Assembly (NCBI GenBank): GCA_964528645.1
Contig: CAZGSR010000007.1
Coordinates: 15,528-79,527 of the forward strand
Reading direction: 5' to 3'
Source: UBA5734 sp964528645
GTDB taxonomy: Bacteria; Bacillota; Clostridia; Saccharofermentanales; UBA5734
Length of the DNA: 64,000 bases
Shown here piece after piece: positions 9,163 through 18,096 of this stretch. A model generated the notes under the pieces. It made no database searches. It had not been told where the DNA came from and was given only the letters and a program-made list of their open reading frames with translations. Every line of letters starts with the position of its first letter. Positions within the stretch are counted from its first letter, which is position 1. Made by a program: the position numbers and the translations under genes.

Positions 9163-9242
9163 CGAGTAAACCTCCCAGGGAACTGGTACTAATGTGGGTC
9201 CATCGATCGTCAGTGATGACGTTTTGGACAGACACGTCATGA

Positions 9243-9251
9243 ATTATAGCA
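9243..9251 (-). promoter_or_regulatory. Extended -10 promoter of the V-ATPase operon
   Basis: On the minus strand TGC-TATAAT forms an extended -10 element about 80 bases upstream of ntpF (TATAAT at 9243-9248). No good -35 box is seen at 16-18 bases, which is tolerated by extended -10 promoters. It implies that the V-ATPase operon has its own start rather than depending on read-through from the ABC exporter genes. Confidence 0.55.
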
Positions 9252-9319
9252 TAGGAAACAGGAACTGCGATGTTTCTTCTAGACAAAAACTTTAATAATC
9301 CTTGGTCCCAAAGCAATTT

Positions 9320-11044
9320 TCATGGTGATATTGCGCGCATCCTGACAGGAATCAGGTGGCGCAGCAGAAGCACTAAGCCTGCAGATAACACCAGAGGCAA
9401 CGCAACCAGGATGCCAACTGCAACAGGCAGCGGCAGTTTGAAGACGACCACCGGTGCGATGGCCAGCCCCGCGATGATCAATGCCGCGACCATGCCATAC
9501 AGGACATTCATGTTCTGTTTGACGGCTTTTTGTTCGTTGTCCCAGTGCAGTTTGGGCCAGTAGAGCTCAAAAATGATCCCGGACAGATTGGGCAGGAGCA
9601 GAGCTCCAGGAAGGATCAGCAGGCAGAGGGCGAAAACCCAAAGTGGCAGGTGCAGGAAGGCAACGAGTGCAATCAGGCTGATGCCGGTTCCAGCCAGGCC
9701 CAGGACCATCGCCACCGCCAGCTTGGCAGCGATCTGGCGGCTGTAGCTCATCGGTAAGATTTTCATGATGTAGAACTGGCTACCCTCACGAGACAGGGCA
9801 CTTTCGGCAATTCCGTTGGTGCCGTTGACAAAGACAGCCAGGCCGAACACGATCGCCAGGAATACAGGCGCCGCCTGGGGATCCGTGCCATCGACCAGGC
9901 CCTGGACGAGCACCTGCAGCTGGCGGATGTCTTCATCCTGGCTGCCGGCTCCGATGATCGGAACAGCCAGGAACAGAGGGAAGAGAAAATTCATGATCAC
10001 ATTATTCATCAGGAAAATGGGCGTGCGTACCAGGATCCGGAAATCTTTTTGCATATAAATGGCAAAAGCAGTGATCGGATGTGGGCGGGCACCCACCCCC
10101 AATTGCCGGTCCAGCTCGTTACTGGAGAGTGCTTTGCGCCGGCTGGCAGCTGTTGAAAGACCGATGACCCCCTTGAAATACAGCAGGCGGCCCGCCACCA
10201 GCATGATCACCAGCGCCACAGCCGAAAGCAGCGCCAGCAGGGCCATTTGACCAAAGGCAGCTGGTGTGCTGCGCATGGTCAGAGCACCGACAGCAACCGT
10301 GGTCCCTGGAAAAACAGCAGCAGTCAGGCGGGCCGTCTGTTCCACCCGGGTGGAGAAGAAGGCGGCCAGATCGGCGCCGGATCTGGTGCTCAAACTGGAA
10401 CTGACATAGGAGAATCCGATAGAGACAAAGAGCAGTAAAATCCCGGCAATTGCCTTGAACCGGTCTTTGTTTTTCGTCAGCGGTGTGAAGCGCATGATCA
10501 GCATGGTCAGGATCGTGGCCAGGACCAGCGGAATCAGCGGCAGCAGGAAATACACACCCAGTAACAGGACAAAATAGGGCCAGGTTGCCTGGCTTTTGAC
10601 CCCATAGACCAGCAAGGGAGGCAGCAGGACACCTGCGACAAACAGGTACTCGTAGGCTGCGACCACGAGGAATTTGGCACCGATGACCTCTTCCGGATAA
10701 AAGGGCAGGGGCAGAATCTTGTCGACATCACTGGCATAATAGAAAACACTGAGCACGTACAGGGCACCAAAAACAAAAACCAGAAGGACCGAGGAACTGA
10801 CATAAAGGCCGGGCAGCAGGACCTGTAGTTGAACAGGAGCAAGCAAGTCGTACAGGGCCAGGGCCGAGCCGCCAGTCATGAAGGCGAAGTAGCCGGCCAG
10901 GAAGATAAACAGCAAGACACTGCCCAGGCCACTCAGCCGCTTCTTTTTCGTCTGGGCATCGCCAGCGAAGTTGGCAAAGCTGTTGCCCCGGAAAATCGCC
11001 AGCGCAAGGTGCAGAATCCGGCGCAAAGCCGGCATGATTTTCAT
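9320..11044 (-). CDS. ABC-2 type exporter permease (large, single-chain)
   Basis: 574 residues from the ATG at 11042-11044, which overlaps the stop of the ATPase gene as ATGA. There are about 12 hydrophobic segments in two blocks (roughly residues 35-300 and 340-570) separated by a hydrophilic stretch (SRRKALSSNELDRQLGVGARPHPITAFAIYMQKDFRILVRTP). The repeat of a membrane-entering helix after a basic segment suggests two ABC-2 permease halves in one chain. It resembles large Bacillota permeases of the ABC_tran_2 kind that pair with a Nod/Ccm-type ATPase. Substrate unknown. It sits downstream of the ATPase at the end of the aromatic operon. Confidence 0.75.
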   Translation of the reverse strand: MKIMPALRRILHLALAIFRGNSFANFAGDAQTKKKRLSGLGSVLLFIFLAGYFAFMTGGSALALYDLLAPVQLQVLLPGLYVSSSVLLVFVFGALYVLSVFYYASDVDKILPLPFYPEEVIGAKFLVVAAYEYLFVAGVLLPPLLVYGVKSQATWPYFVLLLGVYFLLPLIPLVLATILTMLIMRFTPLTKNKDRFKAIAGILLLFVSIGFSYVSSSLSTRSGADLAAFFSTRVEQTARLTAAVFPGTTVAVGALTMRSTPAAFGQMALLALLSAVALVIMLVAGRLLYFKGVIGLSTAASRRKALSSNELDRQLGVGARPHPITAFAIYMQKDFRILVRTPIFLMNNVIMNFLFPLFLAVPIIGAGSQDEDIRQLQVLVQGLVDGTDPQAAPVFLAIVFGLAVFVNGTNGIAESALSREGSQFYIMKILPMSYSRQIAAKLAVAMVLGLAGTGISLIALVAFLHLPLWVFALCLLILPGALLLPNLSGIIFELYWPKLHWDNEQKAVKQNMNVLYGMVAALIIAGLAIAPVVVFKLPLPVAVGILVALPLVLSAGLVLLLRHLIPVRMRAISP

Positions 11045-11838
11045 TTGCGCATACCCCATGGGAAGCGGGACTTTCGGGCTGCTGGTACGCTGGCTGCCGG
11101 AATGGACTGCTCGGATTCCTGCTCGACCAGTCGCAGGAACATCGATTCCAGGGAGGCATCCTCAGCGGTCCGGGCGCGCAGATCGGCCAAAGTCCCACAC
11201 AGCAGGATCTTGCCGTGGTCGATGATCGCTACCCGGTCGCAGATTTTTTCCGCAACATCGAGCACATGGGTCGAAAAGAAGACCGTGTTACCTGCGGCGA
11301 CATGCTCGCGCATCATTTCCTTGAGTTCGAAAGCAGCCTTGGGATCGAGTCCTGTCATCGGCTCATCGAGGATCCAGATGGCCGGCTGGTGCAGGAGCGC
11401 CCCGATGATGATCAACTTCTGGCGCATGCCATGGGAATAGCTCTGGATCCGGTCGCCGAGCGCGGCGGACAAACCGAGCCGTTCGGCCAGCTGGCTGATC
11501 CGCTGGCGGCGCACAGCCGGCTCCACTTCATAAATTTCACCGATGAAACGCAGGTATTCAATCGCCTTGAGGCGGGGGAAGATGTTGGGATCATCCGGGA
11601 CAAAGCCAAACGAGCGTTTGGCCCGGATCGGGTCTCTGACAATGTCATGGCCATTGACCTGGATCGTGCCGGTGTCTGGTTCGAGGATGCCGGTGATCAT
11701 TTTGATCGTGGTCGTTTTGCCGGCCCCGTTCGGACCGAGGAAACCAAAGATCTCGCCCCGTTCTACCGACAAATCAATGTGGTCGACGGCCTGGATCTTG
11801 CCGTTGTAGCTTTTGCTGACCTGCTGCAGTTCAATCAT
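11041..11838 (-). CDS. ABC transporter ATP-binding protein
   Basis: 265 residues. Walker A GPNGAGKT at 35-42, a degenerate signature YSHGMRQK (in place of LSGGQ, usual for ABC-2/CcmA-type ATPases), and Walker B IWILDEP followed by MTGLDP. The C-terminal extension (about 215-265) is basic and serine-rich. It energises the permease encoded immediately downstream. It begins 18 bases after the pheA stop with AGAGGT as ribosome site, so it may be transcribed with the aromatic operon; nothing in the sequence shows that it handles aromatic compounds. Confidence 0.9.
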   Translation of the reverse strand: MIELQQVSKSYNGKIQAVDHIDLSVERGEIFGFLGPNGAGKTTTIKMITGILEPDTGTIQVNGHDIVRDPIRAKRSFGFVPDDPNIFPRLKAIEYLRFIGEIYEVEPAVRRQRISQLAERLGLSAALGDRIQSYSHGMRQKLIIIGALLHQPAIWILDEPMTGLDPKAAFELKEMMREHVAAGNTVFFSTHVLDVAEKICDRVAIIDHGKILLCGTLADLRARTAEDASLESMFLRLVEQESEQSIPAASVPAARKSRFPWGMRK

Positions 11839-11856
11839 CTGTCAAACCTCTTTTCG

Positions 11857-13059
11857 TCAGTCGTCTCCTGCCGGCTGGCTGCCGGTTTCCGCCGGATACC
11901 AGCCCAGAAGCTGGAGATAGCTCATTTCCCGGCTCAACTGGTAGAGCGTCGCCACAGCCTGAGGATCATTGGCCGGACAGTCGACATCGAGATCGAACAG
12001 GTAGGACCACGGTTCGGCAGGATTGGCCCGGGAATGGATCTTGGACAAGTTGAGATTGCGGTCCGAGAACAGGGCCAGGGTAGCAGCCAGGGAACCGCTG
12101 GCATGGGGTGTTTTCAGGACCAGGCTGAGGCGGTTGGCATCGGGTGTGATCACCAGCTCGCGGCCAACCACGACGAAACGGGTCAGGTTCTCGCGGCTGT
12201 TGCTGATATCGTCGGCCAAAACCTGCAGGTGGCTGCTCCGGGCAGCTTCGAGCGAAGCGATGGCAGCCCGGGACGGGTCTTTCTCCTGGGCAATCTGGAC
12301 GGCGGCAAAGGCGGTATTGAGAGATTCGACTGTATGCCAGCCCTGGCGACGGATAAAATCCGAGCACTGTGCCAGGGCCTGGGGATGGGAAATCACGGTA
12401 TGGATCTGGTCGAGCGTGGCTCCGGGCACGGCCATCAGATGGTGATGGACGGGCAGATCATAGGATCGCCAGATGTAGAGGCCGTGGCTTTGCAGCAGCT
12501 GGTAGACGTCCCCGACACTGCCAGCGGTGGAATTCTCCAGCGGCAGGACTGCGACATCCGCTTCGCCCTGGGCTACCAGCAGACAGGCCTGCGCAAAAGT
12601 CTGCACGGAACGGACGGGCTGGCCCGGATAGAGGATCGCACAGGCCTTGCCGGAATAGGAGGCGGCTGAGCCCTGGTGAATGATGCGGCTGACGGCCGGC
12701 TCGACCGGCAAAGCTGCTGCCATTTGCTGGCCCAAGCTGAAATTTTTGTCGTGCGGCAGGAGTAAGTCATATTGGACGCCACGGGACAGGCGCATCAGGC
12801 TGCGGAGCAGTTTTTCGGCCCGGATGCCGTCGGCACCTTTGACCGCGTCACGCGCGCTGGCGGCAATCTGGTCTTCCCGCAGCGGATCAAAAACCGCCGC
12901 GCCGGAGATGGCCTTGGTCCGGGCCACATCACGGGCCAGTTCCATCCGTTCAGCAAACAAGGCTAAGAGCTGGCTGTCGATCGCAGTGATCCGCTGGCGC
13001 AGCTGAGCGAGGTCGGGCAGTCCGGAAAGTGTTGGCGAGGGCTGGGCCGGATCGTTCAC
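11857..13059 (-). CDS. pheA: Bifunctional chorismate mutase / prephenate dehydratase
   Basis: 400 residues from the GTG at 13057-13059, whose GTGA overlaps the aroQ stop; AGGGAGA precedes it. A longer frame to 13236 is only aroQ read out of frame. Residues about 10-90 are an AroQ-type chorismate mutase (LRQRITAIDSQLLALFAERMELARDVA). About 110-290 is prephenate dehydratase, with the catalytic-region motif ISNSRENLTRF. About 300-380 is an ACT domain for phenylalanine sensing, but the usual ESRP motif reads HSRA here and GALV-type glycine loop reads GSLA. It makes phenylpyruvate from chorismate in the cytoplasm. Confidence 0.93.
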   Translation of the reverse strand: MNDPAQPSPTLSGLPDLAQLRQRITAIDSQLLALFAERMELARDVARTKAISGAAVFDPLREDQIAASARDAVKGADGIRAEKLLRSLMRLSRGVQYDLLLPHDKNFSLGQQMAAALPVEPAVSRIIHQGSAASYSGKACAILYPGQPVRSVQTFAQACLLVAQGEADVAVLPLENSTAGSVGDVYQLLQSHGLYIWRSYDLPVHHHLMAVPGATLDQIHTVISHPQALAQCSDFIRRQGWHTVESLNTAFAAVQIAQEKDPSRAAIASLEAARSSHLQVLADDISNSRENLTRFVVVGRELVITPDANRLSLVLKTPHASGSLAATLALFSDRNLNLSKIHSRANPAEPWSYLFDLDVDCPANDPQAVATLYQLSREMSYLQLLGWYPAETGSQPAGDD

Positions 13060-13613
13060 GGTTCGATTCTCCCTTTTTCCAGGATGGCAGCCAGTTCCTT
13101 CGTCCCGACGATGTAGCTCTGAAGGCCGAGGCCTTTGACCTGGCCGGCACAGACGGGATGAATGACGGAGAGCTGGCGGAAAGGCTCGCGCTTGGCGATA
13201 TCCGAGATGTGGATCTCCATGACCGGGATCTGGCACGCATCGATGGCATCGCGCAAGGCGTAACTGTAGTGGGTCAGGGCACCGGCGTTGAGCAGGATGC
13301 CGGCATAGCGTGCGGAGGCGGCCTGGATCAGGTCGACCAGCTCGCCTTCGTGATTGGACTGGAAGCAGTCGAGGGCATATCCAACGGCGTGGGCAGCCTC
13401 CCGGGTGCGGGATTCGACATCGGCCAGGGTGAAGGTGCCGTACTGGGTCGGGTCGCGTCGGCCAAGCAAGTTGAGATTCGGCCCATTCATCAGGAGCAGG
13501 CGCTCGGTTAAAGACGTGCCCGGGGCAAGTCCCGCTGACGAATCATCGGGGCGGAAGACTTCCGTACGGGAGGCACGCAGGCCGCAGGTCCAATCCATTT
13601 CATGATCCTGCAT
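13056..13613 (-). CDS. aroQ: 3-dehydroquinate dehydratase, type II
   Basis: 185 residues if started at the ATG 13611-13613 (GGAG seven bases upstream); a second ATG at 13596-13598 is also possible. Type II enzymes are normally about 145 residues and begin at LVLNGPNLNLLGRR; here the equivalent LLLMNGPNLNLLGRRDP begins near residue 38, so there is an unusual N-terminal extension of about 37 residues without recognisable motif. Active-site features are present: the tyrosine in QYGT, NAGALTHYSYALRDA, EIHISDIAKREPFR and the final histidine in the SVIHPVCAGQVKGLG stretch. It catalyses step three of the shikimate pathway. It overlaps aroC by 14 and pheA by 4 bases. Confidence 0.93.
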   Translation of the reverse strand: MQDHEMDWTCGLRASRTEVFRPDDSSAGLAPGTSLTERLLLMNGPNLNLLGRRDPTQYGTFTLADVESRTREAAHAVGYALDCFQSNHEGELVDLIQAASARYAGILLNAGALTHYSYALRDAIDACQIPVMEIHISDIAKREPFRQLSVIHPVCAGQVKGLGLQSYIVGTKELAAILEKGRIEP

Positions 13614-14787
13614 CGGCTGTCTCCGTGCTATTTGAGTGCTCGTGGCTTGCCGCCTGTGCTTTCAGGTCCGAGGCAGCGCTGACCGCATGGGAAAGCGGCA
13701 GGCGACCTTCGAATTCCAGGAGCAAGTCCAGGGTGGCGATGGCCGCGGCAGCTTCGACGACGGGCACGGCCCGGGTGACGATGCACGGGTCATGACGGCC
13801 GCGGACCACCAGCGTGTCAGGCTGCAGGGTGCGCAAATTGATCGTCGCCTGTTCGCGGCCGATCGAGGCGGTTGGTTTGAAGGCGACTTTGAACACGACC
13901 GGCATGCCATTGCTGATGCCGCCGTCGACACCACCACCGTGATTGGAGGCAAAGCGGATCGCCTGACCTTTGAACACTGGCGAGTCATTATTGGTCGAGC
14001 CGCGCCGCTTGGCCATGGCAAAACCGTCGCCGAACTCAACGCCTTTAACAGCCGGAATGGCAAACAGGATGCTGCCCAGACGCGACTCGATGCCGTCGAA
14101 AATTGGGTCGCCGATTCCGGCTGACAGACCAATGATCAGGCTCTCGACGATGCCACCGACCGAATCGAGGTTGCTCTTGGCCTCGAGCACAGCTGTCTGC
14201 ATCGCTTCTGAAACCGTGTCGGACAAAACAGGCAGTGGCTTGTGCTGCAGGCTTTTGAGCAGAGCCAGGTCCGGGGCTGTTGTATCGACGGGCAGATCGC
14301 GGATCCCGGCAATTTCCAGGATGTGCGAGACGATTTCGATCTTTCTTGCCTGGAGGATCTGGCGGCAGACTGCTCCGGCAAAAACCAGCGGCGCGGTCAG
14401 GCGGCCAGAAAAATGGCCACTGCCCCGCGGGTCATTGAAACCCAGGTAGCGGGCCATGCCAGTGAGGTCAGCGTGGCCGGGGCGGGGCTTGGTCATCAGT
14501 TCGCTGTAGTCACCTGAGCGGGTGTCGGTATTCCGGATCACAGCCATCAGAGGCGTGCCTGTCGTGCGGCCTTCGAACAGGCCGGACAGGATCTCGGGCT
14601 CATCTTTTTCCTGGCGCGGTGTCGACCAGGCGGTCTGGCCCGGAGCGCGGCGGCGCATGAACGCCCGGATATCTTCCAGGTCCAGTTTATGGCCGGAAGG
14701 CAGTCCATTGATCACGACTCCGATGCCAGGGCCGTGGGACTCGCCAAAAATACTGATTTCGAGCAGATTACCCCAGGTTGAGCTCAT
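13600..14787 (-). CDS. aroC: Chorismate synthase
   Basis: 395 residues from the ATG 14785-14787, preceded by GGAGGT at a spacing of seven. It converts EPSP to chorismate with reduced FMN. The signature is clear: SSTWGNLLEISIFGESHGPGIGVVINGLPSG at the start, RRAPGQ, then RNTDTRSGDYSE, RPGHADLTGMARYLGFNDPRGSGHFSGRLTA and KRRGSTNNDSPVFKGQAIRFASNHGGGVDGGISNGMPV. Length is normal (about 360-390). The start lies within the last 20 bases of aroA, so the two are translationally coupled. No flavin reductase domain is attached. Confidence 0.97.
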   Translation of the reverse strand: MSSTWGNLLEISIFGESHGPGIGVVINGLPSGHKLDLEDIRAFMRRRAPGQTAWSTPRQEKDEPEILSGLFEGRTTGTPLMAVIRNTDTRSGDYSELMTKPRPGHADLTGMARYLGFNDPRGSGHFSGRLTAPLVFAGAVCRQILQARKIEIVSHILEIAGIRDLPVDTTAPDLALLKSLQHKPLPVLSDTVSEAMQTAVLEAKSNLDSVGGIVESLIIGLSAGIGDPIFDGIESRLGSILFAIPAVKGVEFGDGFAMAKRRGSTNNDSPVFKGQAIRFASNHGGGVDGGISNGMPVVFKVAFKPTASIGREQATINLRTLQPDTLVVRGRHDPCIVTRAVPVVEAAAAIATLDLLLEFEGRLPLSHAVSAASDLKAQAASHEHSNSTETADAGS

Positions 14788-16000
14788 CGCAGATACCTCC
14801 GAGGCGGGAAAATTCGGCAAAAAATTCCGGATAGGATTTGCGGACGGCTTCGGCATGAGTGATGGTGACACCGTTGACCGTTTTCAGGGCAGCGACTGCC
14901 AGTGCCATAGCGATGCGGTGGTCCCCATGGGAGTCTGCCTGGCCACCCGGCAGCTCCGTCTGGCCGTCAATGACCAGGCTGTCATCCTCGACCCGGATCC
15001 GGGCTCCGATAGCAGCCAGGACGTCTGCTGTCACCGCGAGGCGGTCGCTCTCCTTGAGACGGAGGCGGGCAGCGTTGACAATCCGGGTCTGGCCCGGGGT
15101 CAAGCTGGCTGCGACGGCCAGGACCGGGACCAGGTCAGGGATCTGGGCAGCATCGATGATGAAAGGCACATCTTGCGGCTGGTGCCTGGCCATATCCGCC
15201 AGAATCGGCAGGATGGCGCGGTCTCCCTGGGCTGAATGGTCAGACAGGCCGGACAGCTTGATTTCACTGCCGAGGTAATTGGCCACGAGCCAGAAAGCTG
15301 CCTGGGAGTAGTCTTTTTCCACCGTGTAGTCAACGGGCAGGAAGCGCTGCTGGCCAGCAATGCGGTAGCCAGTCGGAGTCGTTTCCACCACGACGCCGAA
15401 TTCACCCAAGGTCCGGCGGGTCATTTCGACATAGGGAGCTGATTCCAGCGGCGAGGTCAGGATGATTTCCGAATCACCGGCGAGCAGGGGCAGCGCCAGG
15501 AGCAGGCCGGACAGGTACTGAGAGCTGACATGGCCGGGAACCTCGAACAAGCCTGGCGTCAGTTGACCGCTGACTGAGAGAGGCAAACTGCCTTCAGCCG
15601 GGAAAATCAGGTCCACGCCATGGCCAGCGAATATTGCTCGGTATTCCTGCAGTGGGCGCTGGGGCAGGCGACCCTGGCCAGTAAACGTTACAGGGATGCC
15701 CAGGGCGGCGGCCACTGGGATCAACAGTCGCAGGGTGGTACCAGACTCATGGCAGTCGAGCGTTACATCGGTCTGAACGGGCGCTTTGCCAGCCCGTTGG
15801 TCTGAAATCGCATCACGCAGCGTCTGCAAGCAGCGGCGGGTCGCCCTGATATCGTCCGAGGGGTGGGAACCGATCCCTTTGACCCGGCTTTCTTCTCCGG
15901 TCAGAGCTGCACAAATCAAAGCCCGGTGGGCATCGCTCTTGGACGGGGGTGGGACGAGCGATCCACGCAGTGCAGCAGGCCGGATGTGCCGGTCAGCCAT
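14768..16000 (-). CDS. aroA: 3-phosphoshikimate 1-carboxyvinyltransferase (EPSP synthase)
   Basis: 410 residues from the ATG 15998-16000; the longer frame upstream is aroB out of register. It joins phosphoenolpyruvate to shikimate 3-phosphate. Motifs: PPSKSDAHRALICAALTGEES (PEP and phosphoshikimate binding), ESGTTLRLLIPVAAALG in place of the common GNSGTTxRLL, GQGRLPQRPLQEY, SSQYLSGLLLALPLL, KESDRLAVTADVLAAIGA and GQADSHGDHRIAMALAVAAL. The sequence suggests a divergent class, since glycine-asparagine before SGTT is replaced by histidine-glutamate. It overlaps aroB by eight bases. Confidence 0.95.
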   Translation of the reverse strand: MADRHIRPAALRGSLVPPPSKSDAHRALICAALTGEESRVKGIGSHPSDDIRATRRCLQTLRDAISDQRAGKAPVQTDVTLDCHESGTTLRLLIPVAAALGIPVTFTGQGRLPQRPLQEYRAIFAGHGVDLIFPAEGSLPLSVSGQLTPGLFEVPGHVSSQYLSGLLLALPLLAGDSEIILTSPLESAPYVEMTRRTLGEFGVVVETTPTGYRIAGQQRFLPVDYTVEKDYSQAAFWLVANYLGSEIKLSGLSDHSAQGDRAILPILADMARHQPQDVPFIIDAAQIPDLVPVLAVAASLTPGQTRIVNAARLRLKESDRLAVTADVLAAIGARIRVEDDSLVIDGQTELPGGQADSHGDHRIAMALAVAALKTVNGVTITHAEAVRKSYPEFFAEFSRLGGICDELNLG

Positions 16001-17054
16001 GGCCGACAACCTCACCGAGAATCTTTTCCAGTGCGGCAGGATCCATCGGGTTGAGGACAGCTTCACCGACTTGCTTGAGCAGGATGTAGTAGAGCTTGCC
16101 AGCCAGGCGTTTTTTGTCCGAATGGATGGCACCCATCAGCTGGCTGGCCGGCCACGGACACTCGGTCGGCAGCTGGTAATGAGCGAGCACCTTGCGCAGG
16201 CGCTCGGCGGTTCCGGCAGGGGTGCGGCCGGTCTTCTCACCGATTTCACAGGCAACGACCATGCCGATTGCCACCGCTTCACCGTGCGACAACTGGGTGT
16301 AGCCGGTGATTTTTTCGATGGCATGGCCCACTGTATGGCCAAAATTGAGCAGCATGCGCTCGCCTGTGTCACGTTCATCCGCAGCGACGACGGTTATCTT
16401 GATCCGGACGCAACGCTCAAGCACCCATTCCAGGTCATAGGTCTGGCTTTCAATCTGCTCGAATAATTGCAGGTCGCGGATCAGGCCGTATTTGATCACC
16501 TCGGCCATGCCTTCGGCCATGCGGGCGCGCGACAAGGTGCGCAGGACCGTCGGGTCGAGGATGACGGCCTTGGGCTGGTAGAAGGAACCGGCCAGGTTCT
16601 TGCCAAAAGGCAGGTCGATCGCCGTCTTGCCGCCGATCGAGGAATCGACCTGGGCCAGCAACGTCGTCGGAACCTGGAACAATGGCACACCTCTCAAGTA
16701 GGTAGCCGCAGCAAAGCCGGTGACATCGCCGACGACACCGCCGCCCAGGGCGACGATCAGGTCGGAACGCGACAATCCGGCGGCATGGAACTGGTTATAC
16801 AGCTCCAGGAGCGTGGCGGCTGTTTTTGAGCCTTCTCCGGCAGCAAACGCATAGCCCGAGACCGTGAATCCTGCAGCCTGGAGCGACCGGGCCACTGGCT
16901 CATAATAAAGTGGATAAACGGTGTCATCACTGACAACGAAAGCCTTGCGGCCGACGACCGCTTCACTGGCCAGGTTGCCAATGCTGGCGAGTGCGCCGTT
17001 TTTGATCAGGATCGGGTAGTCTCCACTGGATGTACTGGCAATCAATTCAGGCAT
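15993..17054 (-). CDS. aroB: 3-dehydroquinate synthase
   Basis: 353 residues from the ATG 17052-17054 with GGAGGTG upstream. It cyclises DAHP to 3-dehydroquinate using NAD+ and a divalent metal. Seen: GEGSKTAATLLELYN, ALGGGVVGDVTGFAAATYLRGVPLFQVPTTLLAQVDSSIGGKTAIDLPFGKNLAGSFYQPKAV, and metal-ligand segments ERMLLNFGHTVGHAIE and SHGEAVAIGM. Length and motif spacing are ordinary. About 25 bases separate it from aroF upstream. Confidence 0.97.
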   Translation of the reverse strand: MPELIASTSSGDYPILIKNGALASIGNLASEAVVGRKAFVVSDDTVYPLYYEPVARSLQAAGFTVSGYAFAAGEGSKTAATLLELYNQFHAAGLSRSDLIVALGGGVVGDVTGFAAATYLRGVPLFQVPTTLLAQVDSSIGGKTAIDLPFGKNLAGSFYQPKAVILDPTVLRTLSRARMAEGMAEVIKYGLIRDLQLFEQIESQTYDLEWVLERCVRIKITVVAADERDTGERMLLNFGHTVGHAIEKITGYTQLSHGEAVAIGMVVACEIGEKTGRTPAGTAERLRKVLAHYQLPTECPWPASQLMGAIHSDKKRLAGKLYYILLKQVGEAVLNPMDPAALEKILGEVVGHG

Positions 17055-17079
17055 AAGGGGCACCTCCTGTTTAGTGGGT

Positions 17080-18096
17080 TCAGATGGTCCGGCCAACAGC
17101 CTCGGCTACCGGGCGCAAGCGGCCCATCAGGTCAGCGAACGCTTCCGGGGTCAGGGATTGCGGGCCGTCGGACAGGGCATGCTTGGGGTCGTTATGGACT
17201 TCGATGATCAGGCCATCGGCGCCGGCCACGATCGCGGCCTTGGCCAGGGGTTCGACCAGCCAGGCAATGCCGCCGGCATGGCTCGGATCGACAAAGACCG
17301 GCAGGTGTGTCTTGCTTTTCAGGACCGGGATGGCGCTGATGTCGAGCGTGTTGCGCGTGCTGGTTTCAAAGGTGCGGATGCCGCGTTCACAGAGAATGAC
17401 GTTCTGGTTGCCGCCGCTCATGATGTATTCAGCAGACATCAGCAGTTCATCGACGGTGTTGGCAAAGCCACGTTTGAGCAGGATCGGCTTTTTGACCCGG
17501 CCCAGTTCCTTGAGCAGTTCGAAATTCTGCATATTGCGCGTGCCGACCTGGATCATGTCGACGAATTCCATGAACAGTTCCAGCTGCGACGGGTTGGTGA
17601 TTTCTGACACGACCGGCAGTCCGGTCGCCTGGCGGGCCCGTTTCATGTACATCAGGCCTTCGGCCTTGAGGCCCTGGAAGGCATAGGGCGAGGTGCGGGG
17701 TTTGAACGCACCACCGCGCAGAAGCTGGGCACCAGCGGCCTGGACTTGCTCGGCAACGAGGCGGATCTGGTCTTCGGATTCGACCGAGCAGGGTCCGGCT
17801 GCGACGACAATCCGGTTTTCGCCGACTTTGACTCCATTGATGTCAATAATCGAGTTGTCCGGATGGAATTTCCGGTTAGCCCGCTTGTAGGGTTCCTGCA
17901 CTTTCATCACGCGCTCGACGTCATCCATCTGCTCGAGCACGTCCATTTCAATGCTGGATGTATCCCCGACCAGGCCAACGATGGTTGTGCCCTGGCCGAA
18001 AATCGGGCTGGTCTGGACGCCGTAAGACGTCTGCAGCCAACTACAGAGTTCATCCACTTTGTCACGTGTGGTGCCTTGTTTTAAAATCAAAATCAT
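17080..18096 (-). CDS. aroF: 3-deoxy-7-phosphoheptulonate synthase, type I-beta with N-terminal regulatory domain
   Basis: 338 residues. It makes DAHP from PEP and erythrose 4-phosphate, the first committed step. Residues 1-70 form a ferredoxin-like domain (MILILKQGTTRDKVDELCSWLQ, QGTTIVGLVGDTSSIE) like the one that gives tyrosine/phenylalanine feedback in the Thermotoga enzyme. The barrel follows: VVAAGPCSVESEDQ, GAQLLRGGAFKPRTSPYAFQGL, GTRNMQNFELLKELG, KRGFANTVDELLMSAEYI, ERGIRTFE, PVFVDPSHAGG and EVHNDPKHALSDGPQSL. The feedback role is inference from the family. It overlaps the aroE-aroK fusion by four bases. Confidence 0.96.
   Translation of the reverse strand: MILILKQGTTRDKVDELCSWLQTSYGVQTSPIFGQGTTIVGLVGDTSSIEMDVLEQMDDVERVMKVQEPYKRANRKFHPDNSIIDINGVKVGENRIVVAAGPCSVESEDQIRLVAEQVQAAGAQLLRGGAFKPRTSPYAFQGLKAEGLMYMKRARQATGLPVVSEITNPSQLELFMEFVDMIQVGTRNMQNFELLKELGRVKKPILLKRGFANTVDELLMSAEYIMSGGNQNVILCERGIRTFETSTRNTLDISAIPVLKSKTHLPVFVDPSHAGGIAWLVEPLAKAAIVAGADGLIIEVHNDPKHALSDGPQSLTPEAFADLMGRLRPVAEAVGRTI

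Noticed and set aside
11215..12669. Rightward open frame of 484 codons opposite the ABC ATPase and pheA
   Set aside because: It spans two unrelated conserved genes on the other strand, so it cannot be a real gene at its full length.
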